The notes: generated from the letters alone by a model not told the origin. 64,000 bases of DNA from Urophycis tenuis (GCA_036785325.1 JAXIVH010000159.1:7501-71500); one strand, 5' to 3'. Numbered from the stretch's first letter, positions 1 through 12,947 are shown. A program made the numbers and translations.

Positions 1-289
1 GTATTGTCCAACAAATGATATTCACTCCTATTCGTCAATGTGTCACTACTTTTCCACAACGTTAGCAAAGCACTGCGCTTCATTGCTTCCTGCCCCCGCC
101 GCCTGAAACGGTCAAGCTAACCATGCAGACAGCTTGGATGCAGTGGGCTCAGCTAGCCGCCACGAGCTAGCACAGTAATCCATAGAGGTACTTAGCGGCT
201 AAGGAAATTAGCTGCTCCGCTGGCTGGAGAATGGAGAAATCACTAGCACTAGCGTGCTGCTTCCCTGGACCGAGGGTAACAGTGTATCT

Positions 290-292
<3 letters not shown>
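1..292. other. Unique flank, no gene seen
   Basis: Mixed-composition sequence with no convincing coding similarity. The only long open frame here, on the minus strand, runs into the adjacent GA repeat and is low-complexity. Confidence 0.5.
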
Positions 293-348
<56 letters not shown>

Positions 349-405
349 CAGACAGACAGGCAGAGAGAAGGACGAGAAAGATAAAGTGAGATAGAGATAG
401 AGAGA
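293..405. repeat. GA-rich microsatellite
   Basis: A GA dinucleotide run grades into GACA and GATA variants. It is a polypurine tract on the plus strand. Confidence 0.9.
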
Positions 406-489
406 AGATCTAAATAGAGGGACTATGCATGTGTGTATAATGGATGATTGTGTGTATTTCTGTATGCACACACAAACAGACACACATAC

Positions 490-1241
490 TAGGGCTGTCG
501 CGATAACCGCAAAATGAATAACCGCGGTGCTAAGAGGCGCACCGCGATGTATGTTGAGCCACCGCCACCACCGCACGTAACCAACATGACGGGAGAGAGC
601 GGGAGAGATGGCAGCTACACTTGTGTCAAAGCCTAATGTTACTTCTCCCCTTTGGAGACATGGCGTGAAAACAAAGGTAGATTTCCTCTCCTCTCAAAAG
701 TCGCCCGCAAATACATGTGCATCTGCGCAACAAGGGCACAATCGGAGAGAGTTTTCAGTGCCGCTGGAAATATTGTAACTCCACTCCGATCATCTCTAAA
801 ACCTCAAAAGGTCTATATGGTGGTTTTTCTCGCGCGCAACAAGGACATTGCCCAGGTATAAATCGTACAGCTTAAAGCCTGTGTTTAAAAGACGGGCGCT
901 TGTTTTTTCATTTCAGCTGTGATGTTTAAGATGCTGTTGCACTGGAAGATTTAGCGTTAAAAGTCTGATTGTTTTGAACAACAGTTCAATAAACTAAGAA
1001 GTGTTATAATATAACATTGTCATGTCTTTTTATAATTATATAATAATACGCTTTATTTGTATGTATCTATTACTATTACTATACTGTGAGTTTAGACATG
1101 AATAATTTATTAGCCCAATTAACAAAAACATTGCTAGCTTCTTAGCGTTTTATTTAAAGGGGGCGGCGGTATCACCGCACACCGCGGTGTTGAGGCGCTC
1201 TCACTCACCGCAGGAGAAATTCCTTAACCGCGACAGCCCTA
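490..1241 (+). mobile_element. hAT DNA transposon deletion derivative with 8-bp target duplication
   Basis: The element begins TAGGGCTGTCGCG and ends with its exact reverse complement, CGCGACAGCCCTA, giving a 13-bp perfect terminal inverted repeat with weaker similarity further in. It is flanked on both sides by the 8-bp direct repeat ACACATAC (482-489 and 1242-1249), the target-duplication length of the hAT superfamily. At 752 bp it is far shorter than an autonomous hAT element and keeps only the C-terminal part of a transposase. It is therefore an internally deleted, non-autonomous copy. Confidence 0.9.
652..861 (+). pseudogene. hAT transposase C-terminal dimerisation fragment
   Basis: About 69 codons resemble the C-terminal dimerisation domain of ZBED-type hAT transposases. 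Recognisable blocks are WRENKGRFPLLSKVARKYMC, then SERVFSAAGNIV and LRSSLKP. Similarity starts slightly upstream of the first possible start (CCTTTGGAGACATGG), so this is an internal fragment without a proper start. The BED zinc finger and the RNase H-like catalytic core are missing, so the product could not transpose DNA. It lies inside the hAT remnant, which explains its presence. A domesticated gene is unlikely because there is no full domain and no nearby exon. Confidence 0.8.
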
Positions 1242-1351
1242 ACACATACACTACAGAGAGAGAGAGAGGGAGGTAGAGACAGAGGTGGAGAGAATCGGAC
1301 CTTTCAATCTTTATTTTTCATGGTTGTCAGTATTTACATGCTAGATTTTAG

Positions 1352-1695
1352 AGACAGACAGAGAGAGAGAAAGAGAGAGGTAGAGACAGATAGAGAGGCA
1401 GAGACAGACAGAGAGACACACAGAGAGAGAGAGAGGTAAAGACAGAAAGAGAGAGGTAGAGACAGATAGAGAGGCAGAGACAGACAGAGAGAGAGAAAGA
1501 GAGAGGTAGAGACAGATAGAGGCAGAGACAGACAGAGAGAGAGAAAGAGAGAGGTAGAGACAGATAGAGAGGCAGAGACAGACAGAGAGACACAGAGGAG
1601 AGAGAGAGGTAGAGACAGAGAGAGAGAGGTAGAGACAGAGAGAGGTAGAGACAGAGTGAGAGAGGTAGAGACAAAGTGAGAGCTGGAGACAGAGA
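1352..1695. repeat. AGAGACAG-type purine minisatellite
   Basis: Tandem GAGAGAGGTAGAGACAGA motifs in variable combinations form a purine-rich array. The overlapping minus-strand frames rich in Ser, Leu and Val are translations of this repeat. Confidence 0.9.
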
Positions 1696-1994
1696 GACGT
1701 AGCTGTTCGCAGGAGATTGTCGAAAGCGATGTGATGTGAACAAACAGCAATGACAGATCGCCTATTGTTTGACACATGTGCGTATACACACACACACAGA
1801 CACACACACACACACACTGCCATGTGCACAGGGATGTTCTACACATCACTCCAAATGACAGACAGTCATCACTGACAGGCAGCTAAATCGTCATGGAGAC
1901 CGCATCCCTGAGCTGGAGTCGGAGGAGATGTCCTTTGTGTCTGTATACGCTTTGATTTGGTAGATGGAGAGAGAACACCACTACAAACAGCTCT

Positions 1995-2664
1995 CTCTAC
2001 CTCTCTCCCATCCCTCTCTCCCTTCCTCCTCCCTCTGTCTCTCTCCCCCTCTCTCTCATTCCTGTCATTCTCTCTCTCATGCATCTCTCTCTCTCATTCT
2101 TTCTTCCTCCCTCTCTCTCCCCTTCCTCTCTCATCTATCTCTCTCCCTGTATCTATTGCTCTCTCACTCTTTCTTCCTCTCTTTCTCTCTCCCTGTATCT
2201 GTTGCTCTCTCACCTCTTTCTTCCTCTCTTTCTCTCTCCCTGTATCTATTGCTCTCTCACTCTTTCTTCCTCTCTTTCTCTCTCCCTGTATCTATTGCTC
2301 TCTCACTCTTTCTTCCTCTCTTTCTCTTTCTCTCTCCCTGTATCTGTTGCTCTCTCACTCTTTCTTCCTCTCTTCCTCTTTCTCTCTCCCCTGTATCTAT
2401 TGCTCTCTCACTCTTTCTTCCTCTCTTTCTCTTTCTCTCTCCCTGTATCTATTGCTCTCTCACTCTTCCTCTCTTCTCTTTCTCTCTCCCTGTATCTGTT
2501 GCTCTCTCACTCTTTCTTCCTCTCTTTCTCTTTCTCTCTCCCTGTATCTGTTGCTCTCTCACTCTTTCTCCTCTCTTCCTCTTTCTCTCTCCCTGTATCT
2601 ATTGCTCTCTCACTCTTCCTCTCTTTCTCTCTCCCTGTATCTATTGCTCTCTCACTCTTTCTTC

Positions 2665-2712
<48 letters not shown>
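1995..2712. repeat. CT-rich minisatellite, unit about 45-52 bp
   Basis: The unit contains CTCCCTGTATCTATTGCTC followed by a CACTCTTTCTTCCTC segment and is repeated about a dozen times. The array passes into a pure CT run at 2670-2711. Confidence 0.92.
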
Positions 2713-2717
<5 letters not shown>

Positions 2718-2790
2718 CTCCTCACCTCAAACAGGGGAGACAAAGTGCCTGGTGTTCCCCAGAGATGTGCTCCACCCTCTAGAGCTCCAT

Positions 2791-3122
<332 letters not shown>

Positions 3123-3767
3123 GTCACCACAACAACCACTGTGAGTAGCGGTAGCTGCTAACTGAGAACTATGACTTCAATCAAATGAGCTTCACTGCAC
3201 AGAAAATAAACTGACGTTGCCAAAGCAGTTCACAAAGGACCATAGGAAAAACAACAATGCCGGCCTAGCAAAATCTAAAAGGTAAAATTATAACACAAAA
3301 GATAAACAAATGGGTAAAACATTGTAAAAGAAGTCAAATATAAAACAGCATGGATGTATGAATGGCAGTAGAATGTAAAAGAGCATGCCGAGGAGTAAAG
3401 TTATAAGTTACTAGTTATGACATAGTTATGACATAGTTATGACATAGTTATAGGTATGACAACTAGCAGAGACTGCGAGATTCAGCCATCACAACGTAAG
3501 AACATCCAACGAGAGCTGGTCGTGGACCGCTCACCATGGATCTAGTCCCACCAATCAGACTAGTATATCTAGTATATATATATAGCATATACTAGTTTCA
3601 CTAGACTTTGCTTCATACTGGGGGTTTTAAAACCAACACCGTGTCCACCGGCCCGGTAGAAAGCCTCATGCCCTCCAGCAAAGGAGTTTTATTCGGTAGA
3701 AGATCTCCATAACCAAACAGGAAACATGACGTAACTCCACCCCTTTCGGTTCCTGGTTTCCTGTCCC
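3123..3767. other. Unique spacer between two arrays
   Basis: No gene is supported. The stretch holds a short TAGTTATGACA repeat near 3411-3455 and an AT-rich palindromic segment around 3560-3596. Confidence 0.6.
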
Positions 3768-6700
3768 CCAGAGGTTCTGCTGTAACACAGTAGGACTGCT
3801 GACCAGAGGTTCTGTTGTAACACAGTAGGACCAGAGGTTCTGCTGTAACACAGTAGGACCACTGGACCAGAGGTTCTGCTGTAACACAGTAGGACCAGAG
3901 GTTCTGCTGTAACACAGTAGGACCACTGGACCAGAGGTTCTGCTGTAACACAGTAGGACCAGAGGTTCTGCTGTAACACAGTAGGACCACTGGACCAGAG
4001 GTTCTGCTGTAACACAGTAGGACCAGAGGTTCTGTTGTAACACAGTAGGACCAGAGGTTCTGCTGTAACACAGTAGGACTGCTGGACCAGAGGTTCTGCT
4101 GTAACACAGTAGGACTGGACCAGAGGTTCTGCTGTAACACAGTAGGACCAGAGGTTCTGTTGTAACACAGTAGGACTGACCAGAGGTTCTGTTGTAACAC
4201 AGTAGGACCAGAGGTTCTGCTGTAACACAGTAGGACTGGACCAGAGGTTCTGTTGTAACACAGTATGGACTGCTGGACCAGAGGTTCTGTTGTAACACAG
4301 TAGGACCAGAGGTTCTGTTGTAACACAGTAGGACTGGACCAGAGGTTCTGTTGTAACACAGTAGGACCAGAGGTTCTGTTGTAACACAGTAGGACTGGAC
4401 CAGAGGTTCTGTTGTAACACAGTAGGACTGCTGGACCAGAGGTTCTGCTTGTAACACAGTAGGACCAGAGGTTCTGTTGTAACACAGTAGGACTGGACCA
4501 GAGGTTCTGTTGTAACACAGTAGGACCAGAGGTTCTGTTGTAACACAGTAGGACTGGACCAGAGGTTCTGTTGTAACACAGTAGGACCAGAGGTTCTGTT
4601 GTAACACAGTAGGACTGGACCAGAGGTTTCTACTGTAACACAGTAGGACTGCTGGACCAGAGGTTCTGTTGTAACACAGTAGGACTGGACCAGAGGTTCT
4701 ACTGTAACACAGTAGGACTGGACCAGAGGTTCTGCTGTAACACAGTAGGACCAGAGGTTCTGCTGTAACACAGTAGGACTGGACCAGAGGTTCTGTTGTA
4801 ACACAGTAGGACTGCTGACCAGAGGTTCTGCTGTAACACAGTAGGACCAGAGGTTCTGCTGTAACACAGTAGGACTGGACCAGAGGTTCTGCTGTAACAC
4901 AGTAGGACCAGAGGTTCTGTTGTAACACAGTAGGACTGCTGGACCAGAGGTTCTGTTGTAACACAGTAGGACTGGACCAGAGGTTCTTCTGTAACACAGT
5001 AGGACTGGACCAGAGATTCTGCTGTAACACAGTAGGACTGCTGGACCAGAAGGTTCTGCTGTAACACAGTAGGACTGCTGGACCAGAGGTTCTGTTGTAA
5101 CACAGTAGGACCAGAGGTTCTGTTGTATAACAGTAGGACTGCTGGACCAGAGGTTCTGTTGTAACACAGTAGGACTGGACCAGAGGTTCTGCTGTAACAC
5201 AGTAGGACCAGAGGTTCTGCTGTAACACAGTAGGACTGGACCAGAGGTTCTGCTGTAACACAGTAGGACCAGAGGTTCTGTTGTAACACAGTAGGACTGG
5301 ACCAGAGGTTCTACTGTAACACAGTAGGACTGCTGGACCAGAGGTTCTGCTGTAACACAGTAGGACCAGAGGTTCTGCTGTAACACAGTAGGACTGCTGG
5401 ACCAGAGGTTCTGCTGTAACACAGTAGGACCAGAGGTTCTGCTGTAACACAGTAGAACTGGACCAGAGGTTCTGTTGTAACACAGTAGGACTGCTGGACC
5501 AGAGGTTCTGTTGTAACACAGTAGGACCAGAGGTTCTGTTGTAACACAGTAGGACTGGACCAGAGGTTCTGTTGTAACACAGTAGGACCAGAGGTTCTGT
5601 TGTAACACAGTAGGACTGGACCAGAGGTTCTGTTGTAACACAGTAGGACTGCTGGACCAGAAGTTCTGCTGTAACACAGTAGGACCAGAGGTTCTGTTGT
5701 AACACAGTAGGACTGGACCAGAGGTTCTGTTGTAACACAGTAGGACCAGAGGTTCTGTTGTAACACAGTAGGGACTGGACCAGAGGTTCTGTTGTAACAC
5801 AGTAGGACTGGACCAGAGGTTCTGTTGTAACACAGTAGGACCAGAGGTTCTGTTGTAACACAGTAGGACTGGACCAGAGGTTCTACTGTAACACAGTAGG
5901 ACTGCTGGACCAGAGGTTCTGTTGTAACACAGTAGGACTGGACCAGAGGTTCTGCTGTAACACAGTAGGACCAGAGGTTCTGTTGTAACACAGTAGGACT
6001 GGACCAGAGGTTCTGTTGTAACACAGTAGGACCAGAGGTTCTGCTGTAACACAGTAGGACTGGACCAGAGGTTCTGTTGTAACACAGTAGGACTGCTGGA
6101 CCAGAGGTTCTGTTGTAACACAGTAGGACCAGAGGTTCTGTTGTAACACAGTAGGACTGGACCAGAGGTTCTGTTGTACACAGTAGGACCAGAGGTTCTG
6201 TTGTAACACAGTAGGACTGGACCAGAGGTTCTGTTGTAACACAGTAGGACTGCTGGGACCAGAGGTTCTGCTGTAACACAGTAGGACCAGAGGTTCTGTT
6301 GTAACACAGTAGGACTGGACCAGAGGTTCTGTTGTAACACAGTAGGACCAGAGGTTCTGTTGTAACACAGTAGGACTGGACCAGAGGTTCTGTTGTAACA
6401 CAGTAGGACCAGAGGTTCTGTTGTAACACAGTAGGACTGGACCAGAGGTTCTACTGTAACACAGTAGGACTGCTGGACCAGAGGTTCTGTTGTAACACAG
6501 TAGGACTGGACCAGAGGTTCTACTGTAACACAGTAGGACTGCTGGACCAGAGGTTCTGTTGTAACACAGTAGGACTGGACCAGAGGTTCTACTGTAACAC
6601 AGTAGGACTGGACCAGAGGTTCTGCTGTAACACAGTAGGACCAGAGGTTCTGCTGTAACACAGTAGGACTGGACCAGAGGTTCTGTTGTAACACAGTAGG

Positions 6701-9700
6701 ACTGCTGGACCAGAGGTTCTGCTGTAACACAGTAGGACTGGACCAGAGGTTCTGCTGTAACACAGTAGGACCAGAGGTTCTGTTGTAACACAGTAGGACT
6801 GCTGGACCAGAGGTTCTGTTGTAACACAGTAGGACTGGACCAGAGGTTCTTCTGTAACACAGTAGGACTGGACCAGAGATTCTGCTGTAACACATTAGGA
6901 CCAGAGGTTCTGTTGTAACACAGTAGACTGCTGGACCAGAGGTTCTGTTGTAACACAGTAGGACCAGAGGTTCTGTTGTATAACAGTAGGACTGCTGGAC
7001 CAGAGGTTCTGTTGTAACACAGTAGGACTGGACCAGAGGTTCTGCTGTAACACAGTAGGACCAGAGGTTCTGCTGTAACACAGTAGGACTGGACCAGAGG
7101 TTCTGTTGTAACACAGTAGGACTGGACCAGAGGTTCTGCTGTAACACAGTAGGACCAGAGGTTCTGTTGTAACACAGTAGGACTGGACCAGAGGTTCTGC
7201 TGTAACACAGTAGGACTGCTGGACCAGAGGTTCTGCTGTAACACAGTAGGACCAGAGGTTCTGCTGTAACACAGTAGGACTGGACCAGAGGTTCTGTTGT
7301 AACACAGTAGGACTGCTGGACCAGAGGTTCTGTTGTAACACAGTAGGACCAGAGGTTCTGTTGTAACACAGTAGGACTGGACCAGAGGTTCTGTTGTAAC
7401 ACAGTAGGACTGCTGGACCAGAGGTTCTGTTGTAACACAGTAGGACTGGACCAGAGGTTCTGTTGTAACACAGTAGGACTGCTGGACCAGAGGTTCTGTT
7501 GTAACACAGTAGGACTGGACCAGAGGTTCTGTTGTAACACAGTAGGACCAGAGGTTCTTTTGTAACACAGTAGGACTGGACCAGAGGTTCTGTTGTAACA
7601 CAGTAGGACTGGACCAGAGGTTCTGTTGTAACACAGTAGGACCAGAGGTTCTGTTGTAACACAGTAGGACTGGACCAGAGGTTCTACTGTAACACAGTAG
7701 GACTGCTGGACCAGAGGTTCTGTTGTAACACAGTAGGGACTGGACCAGAGGTTCTGCTGTAACACAGTAGGACCAGAGGTTCTGTTGTAACACAGTAGGA
7801 CTGGACCAGAGGTTCTGTTGTAACACAGTAGGACCAGAGGTTCTGCTGTAACACAGTAGGACTGGACCAGAGGTTCTGTTGTAACACAGTAGGACTGCTG
7901 GACCAGAGGTTCTGTTGTAACACAGTAGGACCAGAGGTTCTGTTGTAACACAGTAGGACTGGACCAGAGGTTCTGTTGTAACACAGTAGGACCAGAGGTT
8001 CTGTTGTAACACAGTAGGACTGGACCAGAGGTTCTGTTGTAACACAGTAGGACTGCTGGACCAGAGGTTCTGCTGTAACACAGTAGGACCAGAGGTTCTG
8101 TTGTAACACAGTAGGACTGGACCAGAGGTTCTGTTGTAACACAGTAGGACCAGAGGTTCTGTTGTAACACAGTAGGACTGGACCAGAGGTTCTGTTGTAA
8201 CACAGTAGGACCAGAGGTTCTGTTGTAACACAGTAGGACTGACCAGAGGTTCTACTGTAACACAGTAGGACTGCTGGACCAGAGGTTCTGTTGTAACACA
8301 GTAGGACTGGACCAGAGGTTCTACTGTAACACAGTAGGACTGCTGGACCAGAGGTTCTGTTGTAACACAGTAGGACTGGACCAGAGGTTCTACTGTAACA
8401 CAGTAGGACTGGACCAGAGGTTCTGCTGTAACACAGTAGGACCAGAGGTTCTGCTGTAACACAGTAGGACTGGACCAGAGGTTCTGTTGTAACACAGTAG
8501 GACTGCTGGACCAGAGGTTCTGCTGTAACACAGTAGGACTGGACCAGAGGTTCTGCTGTAACACAGTAGGACCAGAGGTTCTGTTGTAACACAGTAGGAC
8601 TGCTGGACCAGAGGTTCTGTTGTAACACAGTAGGACTGGACCAGAGGTTCTTCTGTAACACAGTAGGACTGGACCAGAGATTCTGCTGTAACACAGTAGG
8701 ACCAGAGGTTCTGTTGTAACACAGTAGGACTGCTGGACCAGAGGTTCTGTTGTAACACAGTAGGACCAGAGGTTCTGTTGTATAACAGTAGGACTGCTGG
8801 ACCAGAGGTTCTGTTGTAACACAGTAGGACTGGACCAGAGGTTCTGCTGTAACACAGTAGGACCAGAGGTTCTGCTGTAACACAGTAGGACTGGACCAGA
8901 GGTTCTGTTGTAACACAGTAGGACTGGACCAGAGGTTCTGCTGTAACACAGTAGGACCAGAGGTTCTGTTGTAACACAGTTAGGACTGGACCAGAGGTTC
9001 TGCTGTAACACAGTAGGACTGCTGGACCAGAGGTTCTGCTGTAACACAGTAGGACCAGAGGTTCTGCTGTAACACAGTAGGACTGGACCAGAGGTTCTGT
9101 TGTAACACAGTAGGACTGCTGGACCAGAGGTTCTGTTGTAACACAGTAGGACCAGAGGTTCTGTTGTAACACAGTAGGACTGGACCAGAGGTTCTGTTGT
9201 AACACAGTAGGACTGCTGGACCAGAGGTTCTGTTGTAACACAGTAGGACTGGACCAGAGGTTCTGTTGTAACACAGTAGGACTGCTGGACCAGAGGTTCT
9301 GTTGTAACACAGTAGGACTGGACCAGAGGTTCTGTTGTAACACAGTAGGACCAGAGGTTCTGTTGTAACACAGTAGGACTGGACCAGAGGTTCTGTTGTA
9401 ACACAGTAGGACCAGAGGTTCTGCTGTAACACAGTAGGACTGGACCAGAGGTTCTGTTGTAACACAGTAGGACTGCTGGACCAGAGGTTCTGCTGTAACA
9501 CAGTAGGACCAGAGGTTCTGTTGTAACACAGTAGGACCAGAGGTCTGTTGTAACACAGTAGGACTGGACCAGAGGTTCTGTTGTAACACAGTAGGACCAG
9601 AGGTTCTGCTGTAACACAGTAGGACTGGACCAGAGGTTCTGTTGTAACACAGTAGGACTGCTGGACCAGAGGTTCTGTTGTAACACAGTAGGACCAGAGG

Positions 9701-10356
9701 TTCTGTTGTAACACAGTAGGACTGCTGACCAGAGGTTCTGTCTGTAACACAGTAGGACCAGAGGTTCTGTTGTAACACAGTAGGACTGGACCAGAGGTTC
9801 TGTTGTAACACAGTAGGACCACTGGACCAGAGGTTCTGCTGTAACACAGTAGGACCAGAGGTTCTGTTGTAACACAGTAGGACTGCTGGACCAGAGTTCT
9901 GCTGTAACACAGTAGGACCAGAGGTTCTGTTGTAACACAGTAGGACAGAGGTTCTGTTGTAACACAGTAGGACTGGACCAGAGGTTCTGCTGTAACACAG
10001 TAGGACCAGAGGTTCTGTTGTAACACAGTAGGACTGGACCAGAGGTTCTGTTGTAACACAGTAGGACTGCTGGACCAGAGGTTCTGCTGTAACACAGAAG
10101 GACTGGACCAGAGGTTCTGCTGTAAACACAGTAGGACCAGAGGTTCTGCTGTAAGACAGTAGGACCAGAGGTTCTGCTGTAACACAGTAGGACTGCTGAC
10201 CAGAGGTTCTGCTGTAACACAGTAGGACTGGACCAGAGGTTCTTCTGTAACACAGTAGGACCAGAGGTTCTGCTGTAACACAGTAGGACTGGACCAAGGT
10301 TCTGTTGTAACTCAGTAGGACCGCTGGACCAGAGGTTCTGCTGTAACAGCTGGACC
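3768..10356. repeat. 6.6-kb minisatellite of 28/33/36-bp units with a higher-order period of about 1.8 kb
   Basis: The core unit contains CCAGAGGTTCTG and TGTAACACAGTAGG (28 bp). It alternates with versions carrying ACTGG (33 bp) or ACTGCTGG (36 bp) before the core. Rare variants recur at constant spacing: CAGAGATT at 5011, 6874 and 8675, and GTATAACAG at 5125, 6978 and 8780. That shows a higher-order repeat of about 1.80-1.86 kb. All three minus-strand frames of the unit lack stop codons, so very long minus-strand open frames arise here with no coding signal. A few units carry 1-bp indels. Confidence 0.97.
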
Positions 10357-10404
10357 AAATATTACTGTTTAATAAACCTTGAGGTTTATTAAAAAGTAAT
10401 ATTT
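10357..10404. repeat. Near-perfect palindrome at the array edge
   Basis: Arms at 10357-10379 and 10382-10404 are 23 nt long and pair at 22 positions around a 2-nt centre. The sequence is AT-rich and directly abuts the last unit of the large array. Confidence 0.8.
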
Positions 10405-10700
10405 TTATTAACACAAAATACATTAACAGTGTATGCATTCAATCCATATAAGCTGCCGATGGCATGTGACCGGAGAAGGAGGAAATTGAAAGAAAGACGA
10501 AGTTAGAAGAACAGGAAGTTAGATGAAGGGGAAATTCAAGCAACCGGAAGTTGAAGGATGAGGGAGTGAGACAGGAACAGGAAGTGGGACGGCGCCTGGT
10601 CGTGAACCCAGCGGAGCAGCCTCCCAACGCCGCAGGCTGACAGATACGGCTTCATCATCGCTGTAGCACACTCACACTCTACGTCTCTCGCCCTGCCACG
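10405..10700. other. Unique spacer, no gene supported
   Basis: Purine-rich sequence with several GGAAGT-like words. A short minus-strand open frame (10439-10627) shows no recognisable domain. Confidence 0.5.
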
Positions 10701-11110
10701 CTAGCTCTCTCTCTCTCTCGCGCTCTCTCTCTGACAAGTGTGCTCACACACACACGCTGACACAGAAGCACACACACACACACTGACACACACACGCTGA
10801 CACAGAAGCACACACACACACACATGCAGGCAGGAGCTTGGCATCTCTCTCTCTCTCTCTGTTTCCCCCTCTCTCTTTCTCTGTGTCTCTCTCTCTCTGT
10901 TTCCCTCTCTCTCTCTCTCTCTCTGTTTCTCCCCCTCTCTCTTTCTCTGTGTCTCTCTCTCTCTGTTTCCCTCTCTCTCTCTCTCTGTTTCTCCCTCTCT
11001 CTCTGCCTCTCTCTCTCTCTGTTTCCCCCTCTCTCTTTCTCTGTGTCCCCCCTCTCTTCTCTCTGTGTCTCTCTCTCTCCGTCTCGCTCTCTCTCTCTGT
11101 TTCCCCCCCC
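10700..11110. repeat. CT and CA/CTGACACAGAAG compound repeats
   Basis: CT runs and short ACACGCTGACACAGAAGC repeats (10,740-10,820) precede a CTCTCTGTTTCCC-type pyrimidine minisatellite from about 10,848. Confidence 0.9.
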
Positions 11111-11223
11111 TGTCTTTGTCTTAACTCTGCTCGATGAGTGACATGTGCATGATGAGGAGACGACCAATGGTAGAGGAGTGTGAGAAGAGATGGGAGGAGA
11201 GAGGATGGAGGGGAGAGGTGTAT

Positions 11224-11252
11224 GGGGGGGGGGGGGGGGGGGGGGGGGGGGG
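11224..11252. repeat. Poly-G tract
   Basis: There are 29 consecutive G, followed by T and more G. Such homopolymers are error-prone in sequencing, so the length is uncertain. Confidence 0.8.
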
Positions 11253-11402
11253 TGGGGGGACAATGGGGGAGATGGGGAGAATCCTTTCCTAAGGGGAGAA
11301 GGGAAACTGAGTTATGTATGTATGTGTGTGTGTGGTATGTCCCATGGGGAATTATATTATCTTCTATTACTGTTTGCTTTCTGCTGTCTTCCTGCTGTTC
11401 CC

Positions 11403-12922
11403 TCTCAACTCCCCCATCACCTCCTCCTGCTCCCTCTCCTCCCCCATCACCTCCTCCTTCATCCTCTCCTCCCACATCACATCCTCTTTCTCCTCTCCTT
11501 CCCCATCACCTCCTCCTAGTCCCTCTCCTCCCCCAATCACCTCCTCCTTCTCCCTCTCCTCCCCATCACCTCCTCCTGCTCCCTCTCCTCCCCCATCACC
11601 TCCTACTGTTCCCTTACCTTCCCATCACCTCCTCCTGTTCCCTCACCTTCCCATCACCTCCTCCTAGTCCCTCTCCTCCCCCATCACCTCCTCCTTCTCT
11701 CTCTCCTCCCCCATCACCTCCTCCTGCTCCCTCTCCTCCCCCATCACCTCCTACTGTTCCCTTACCTTCCCATCACCTCCTCCTGTTCCCTCACCTTCCC
11801 ATCACCTCCTCCTAGTCCCTCTCCTCCCCCATCACCTCCTCTTTCTCCCTCTCCTCCCCCATCACCTCCTCTAGGTCCCTCTCCTCCCATCACCTCCTCC
11901 TGCTCCCCATCACCTCCTCCTGCTCCCTCTCCTCCCATCAACTCCTCCTGATCCCTCACCTTCCCATCACCTCCTCCTTCTCCCTCTCCTCCCCATCGAC
12001 CCTCCTCCTGTTCCCTCACCTTCCCATCACCTCCTCCTGCTCCCTCTCCTCCCCATCACCTCCTCCTGTTCCCTCACCTTCCATCACCTCCTCCTTCTCC
12101 CTCTCCTCCCCCATCACCTCCTCTTTCTCCCTCTCCCCCCATCACCTCCTCCTGTTCCCTCACCTTCCCATCACCTCCTCCTGCTCCCTCTCCTCCCCCA
12201 TCACCTTCTCCTGCTCCCTCTCCTCCCCCATCACCTCCTCTTTCTCCCTCTCCTCCCCCATCACCTCCTCCTGCTCCCTCTCCTCCCCCATCACCTCCTC
12301 CTGTTCCCTCACCTTCCCATCACCTCCTCTTTCTCTCTCTCCTCCCCATCATCTTCTCTTTCTCCCTCTCCTCCCCCATCACCTCCTCCTGCTCCCTCTC
12401 CTCCCCCATCACCTCCCCCTGCTCCCTCTCCTCCCCCATCACCTCCTCCTGTTCCCTCACCTTCCCATCACCTCCTCCTGTTCCCTCACCTTCCCATCAC
12501 CTCCTCCTGCTCCCTCTCTCCCCATCATCTCCTCCTTCTCCCTCTCCTCCCCATCACCTCCTCCTGTTCCCTCACCTTCCCATCACCTCCTCCTTCTCCC
12601 TCTCCTCCCCATCACCTCCTCTTTCTCCCTCTCCTCCCCCATCACCTTCTCCTGCTCCCTCTCCTCCTCATCACCTCCTCTTTTTCCCTCTCCTCCCCCA
12701 TCACCTCCTCCTTGTCCCTCTCCTCCCCATCACCTCCTCCTGCTCCCTCTCCTCCCCATCACCTCCTCCTTCTCCCTCTCCTCCCCCATCACCTCCTCCT
12801 GCTCCCTCTCCTCCCCCATCACCTCCTCCTTCTCCCTCTCCTCCCCCATCACCTCCTCCTGCTCCCTCTCCTCCCCCATCACCTCCTCCTGCTCCCTCTC
12901 CTCCCCCATCATCTCACCCTCC
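11403..12922. repeat. Pyrimidine minisatellite, unit about 29-30 bp, 1.5 kb
   Basis: The repeated block is CCCCATCACCTCCTCCTG followed by CTCCCTCTCCT. Variants replace CTGC with TTC or CTGTT, and others use CTCACCTTC. The Pro/Ser-rich and Glu-rich frames on the two strands are artefacts of this array. Confidence 0.95.
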
Positions 12923-12947
12923 TCTTCTCACCTGCCCAGGCACTAAG

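Noticed and set aside
652..861. Domesticated ZBED-type gene
   Set aside because: Only the dimerisation fragment remains, inside an element with intact target duplications.
3689..10438. Minus-strand open frames of up to about 1500 codons
   Set aside because: They are translations of the 28/33/36-bp minisatellite, whose minus strand has no stop in any frame. Composition is purely periodic and frames switch with unit length.
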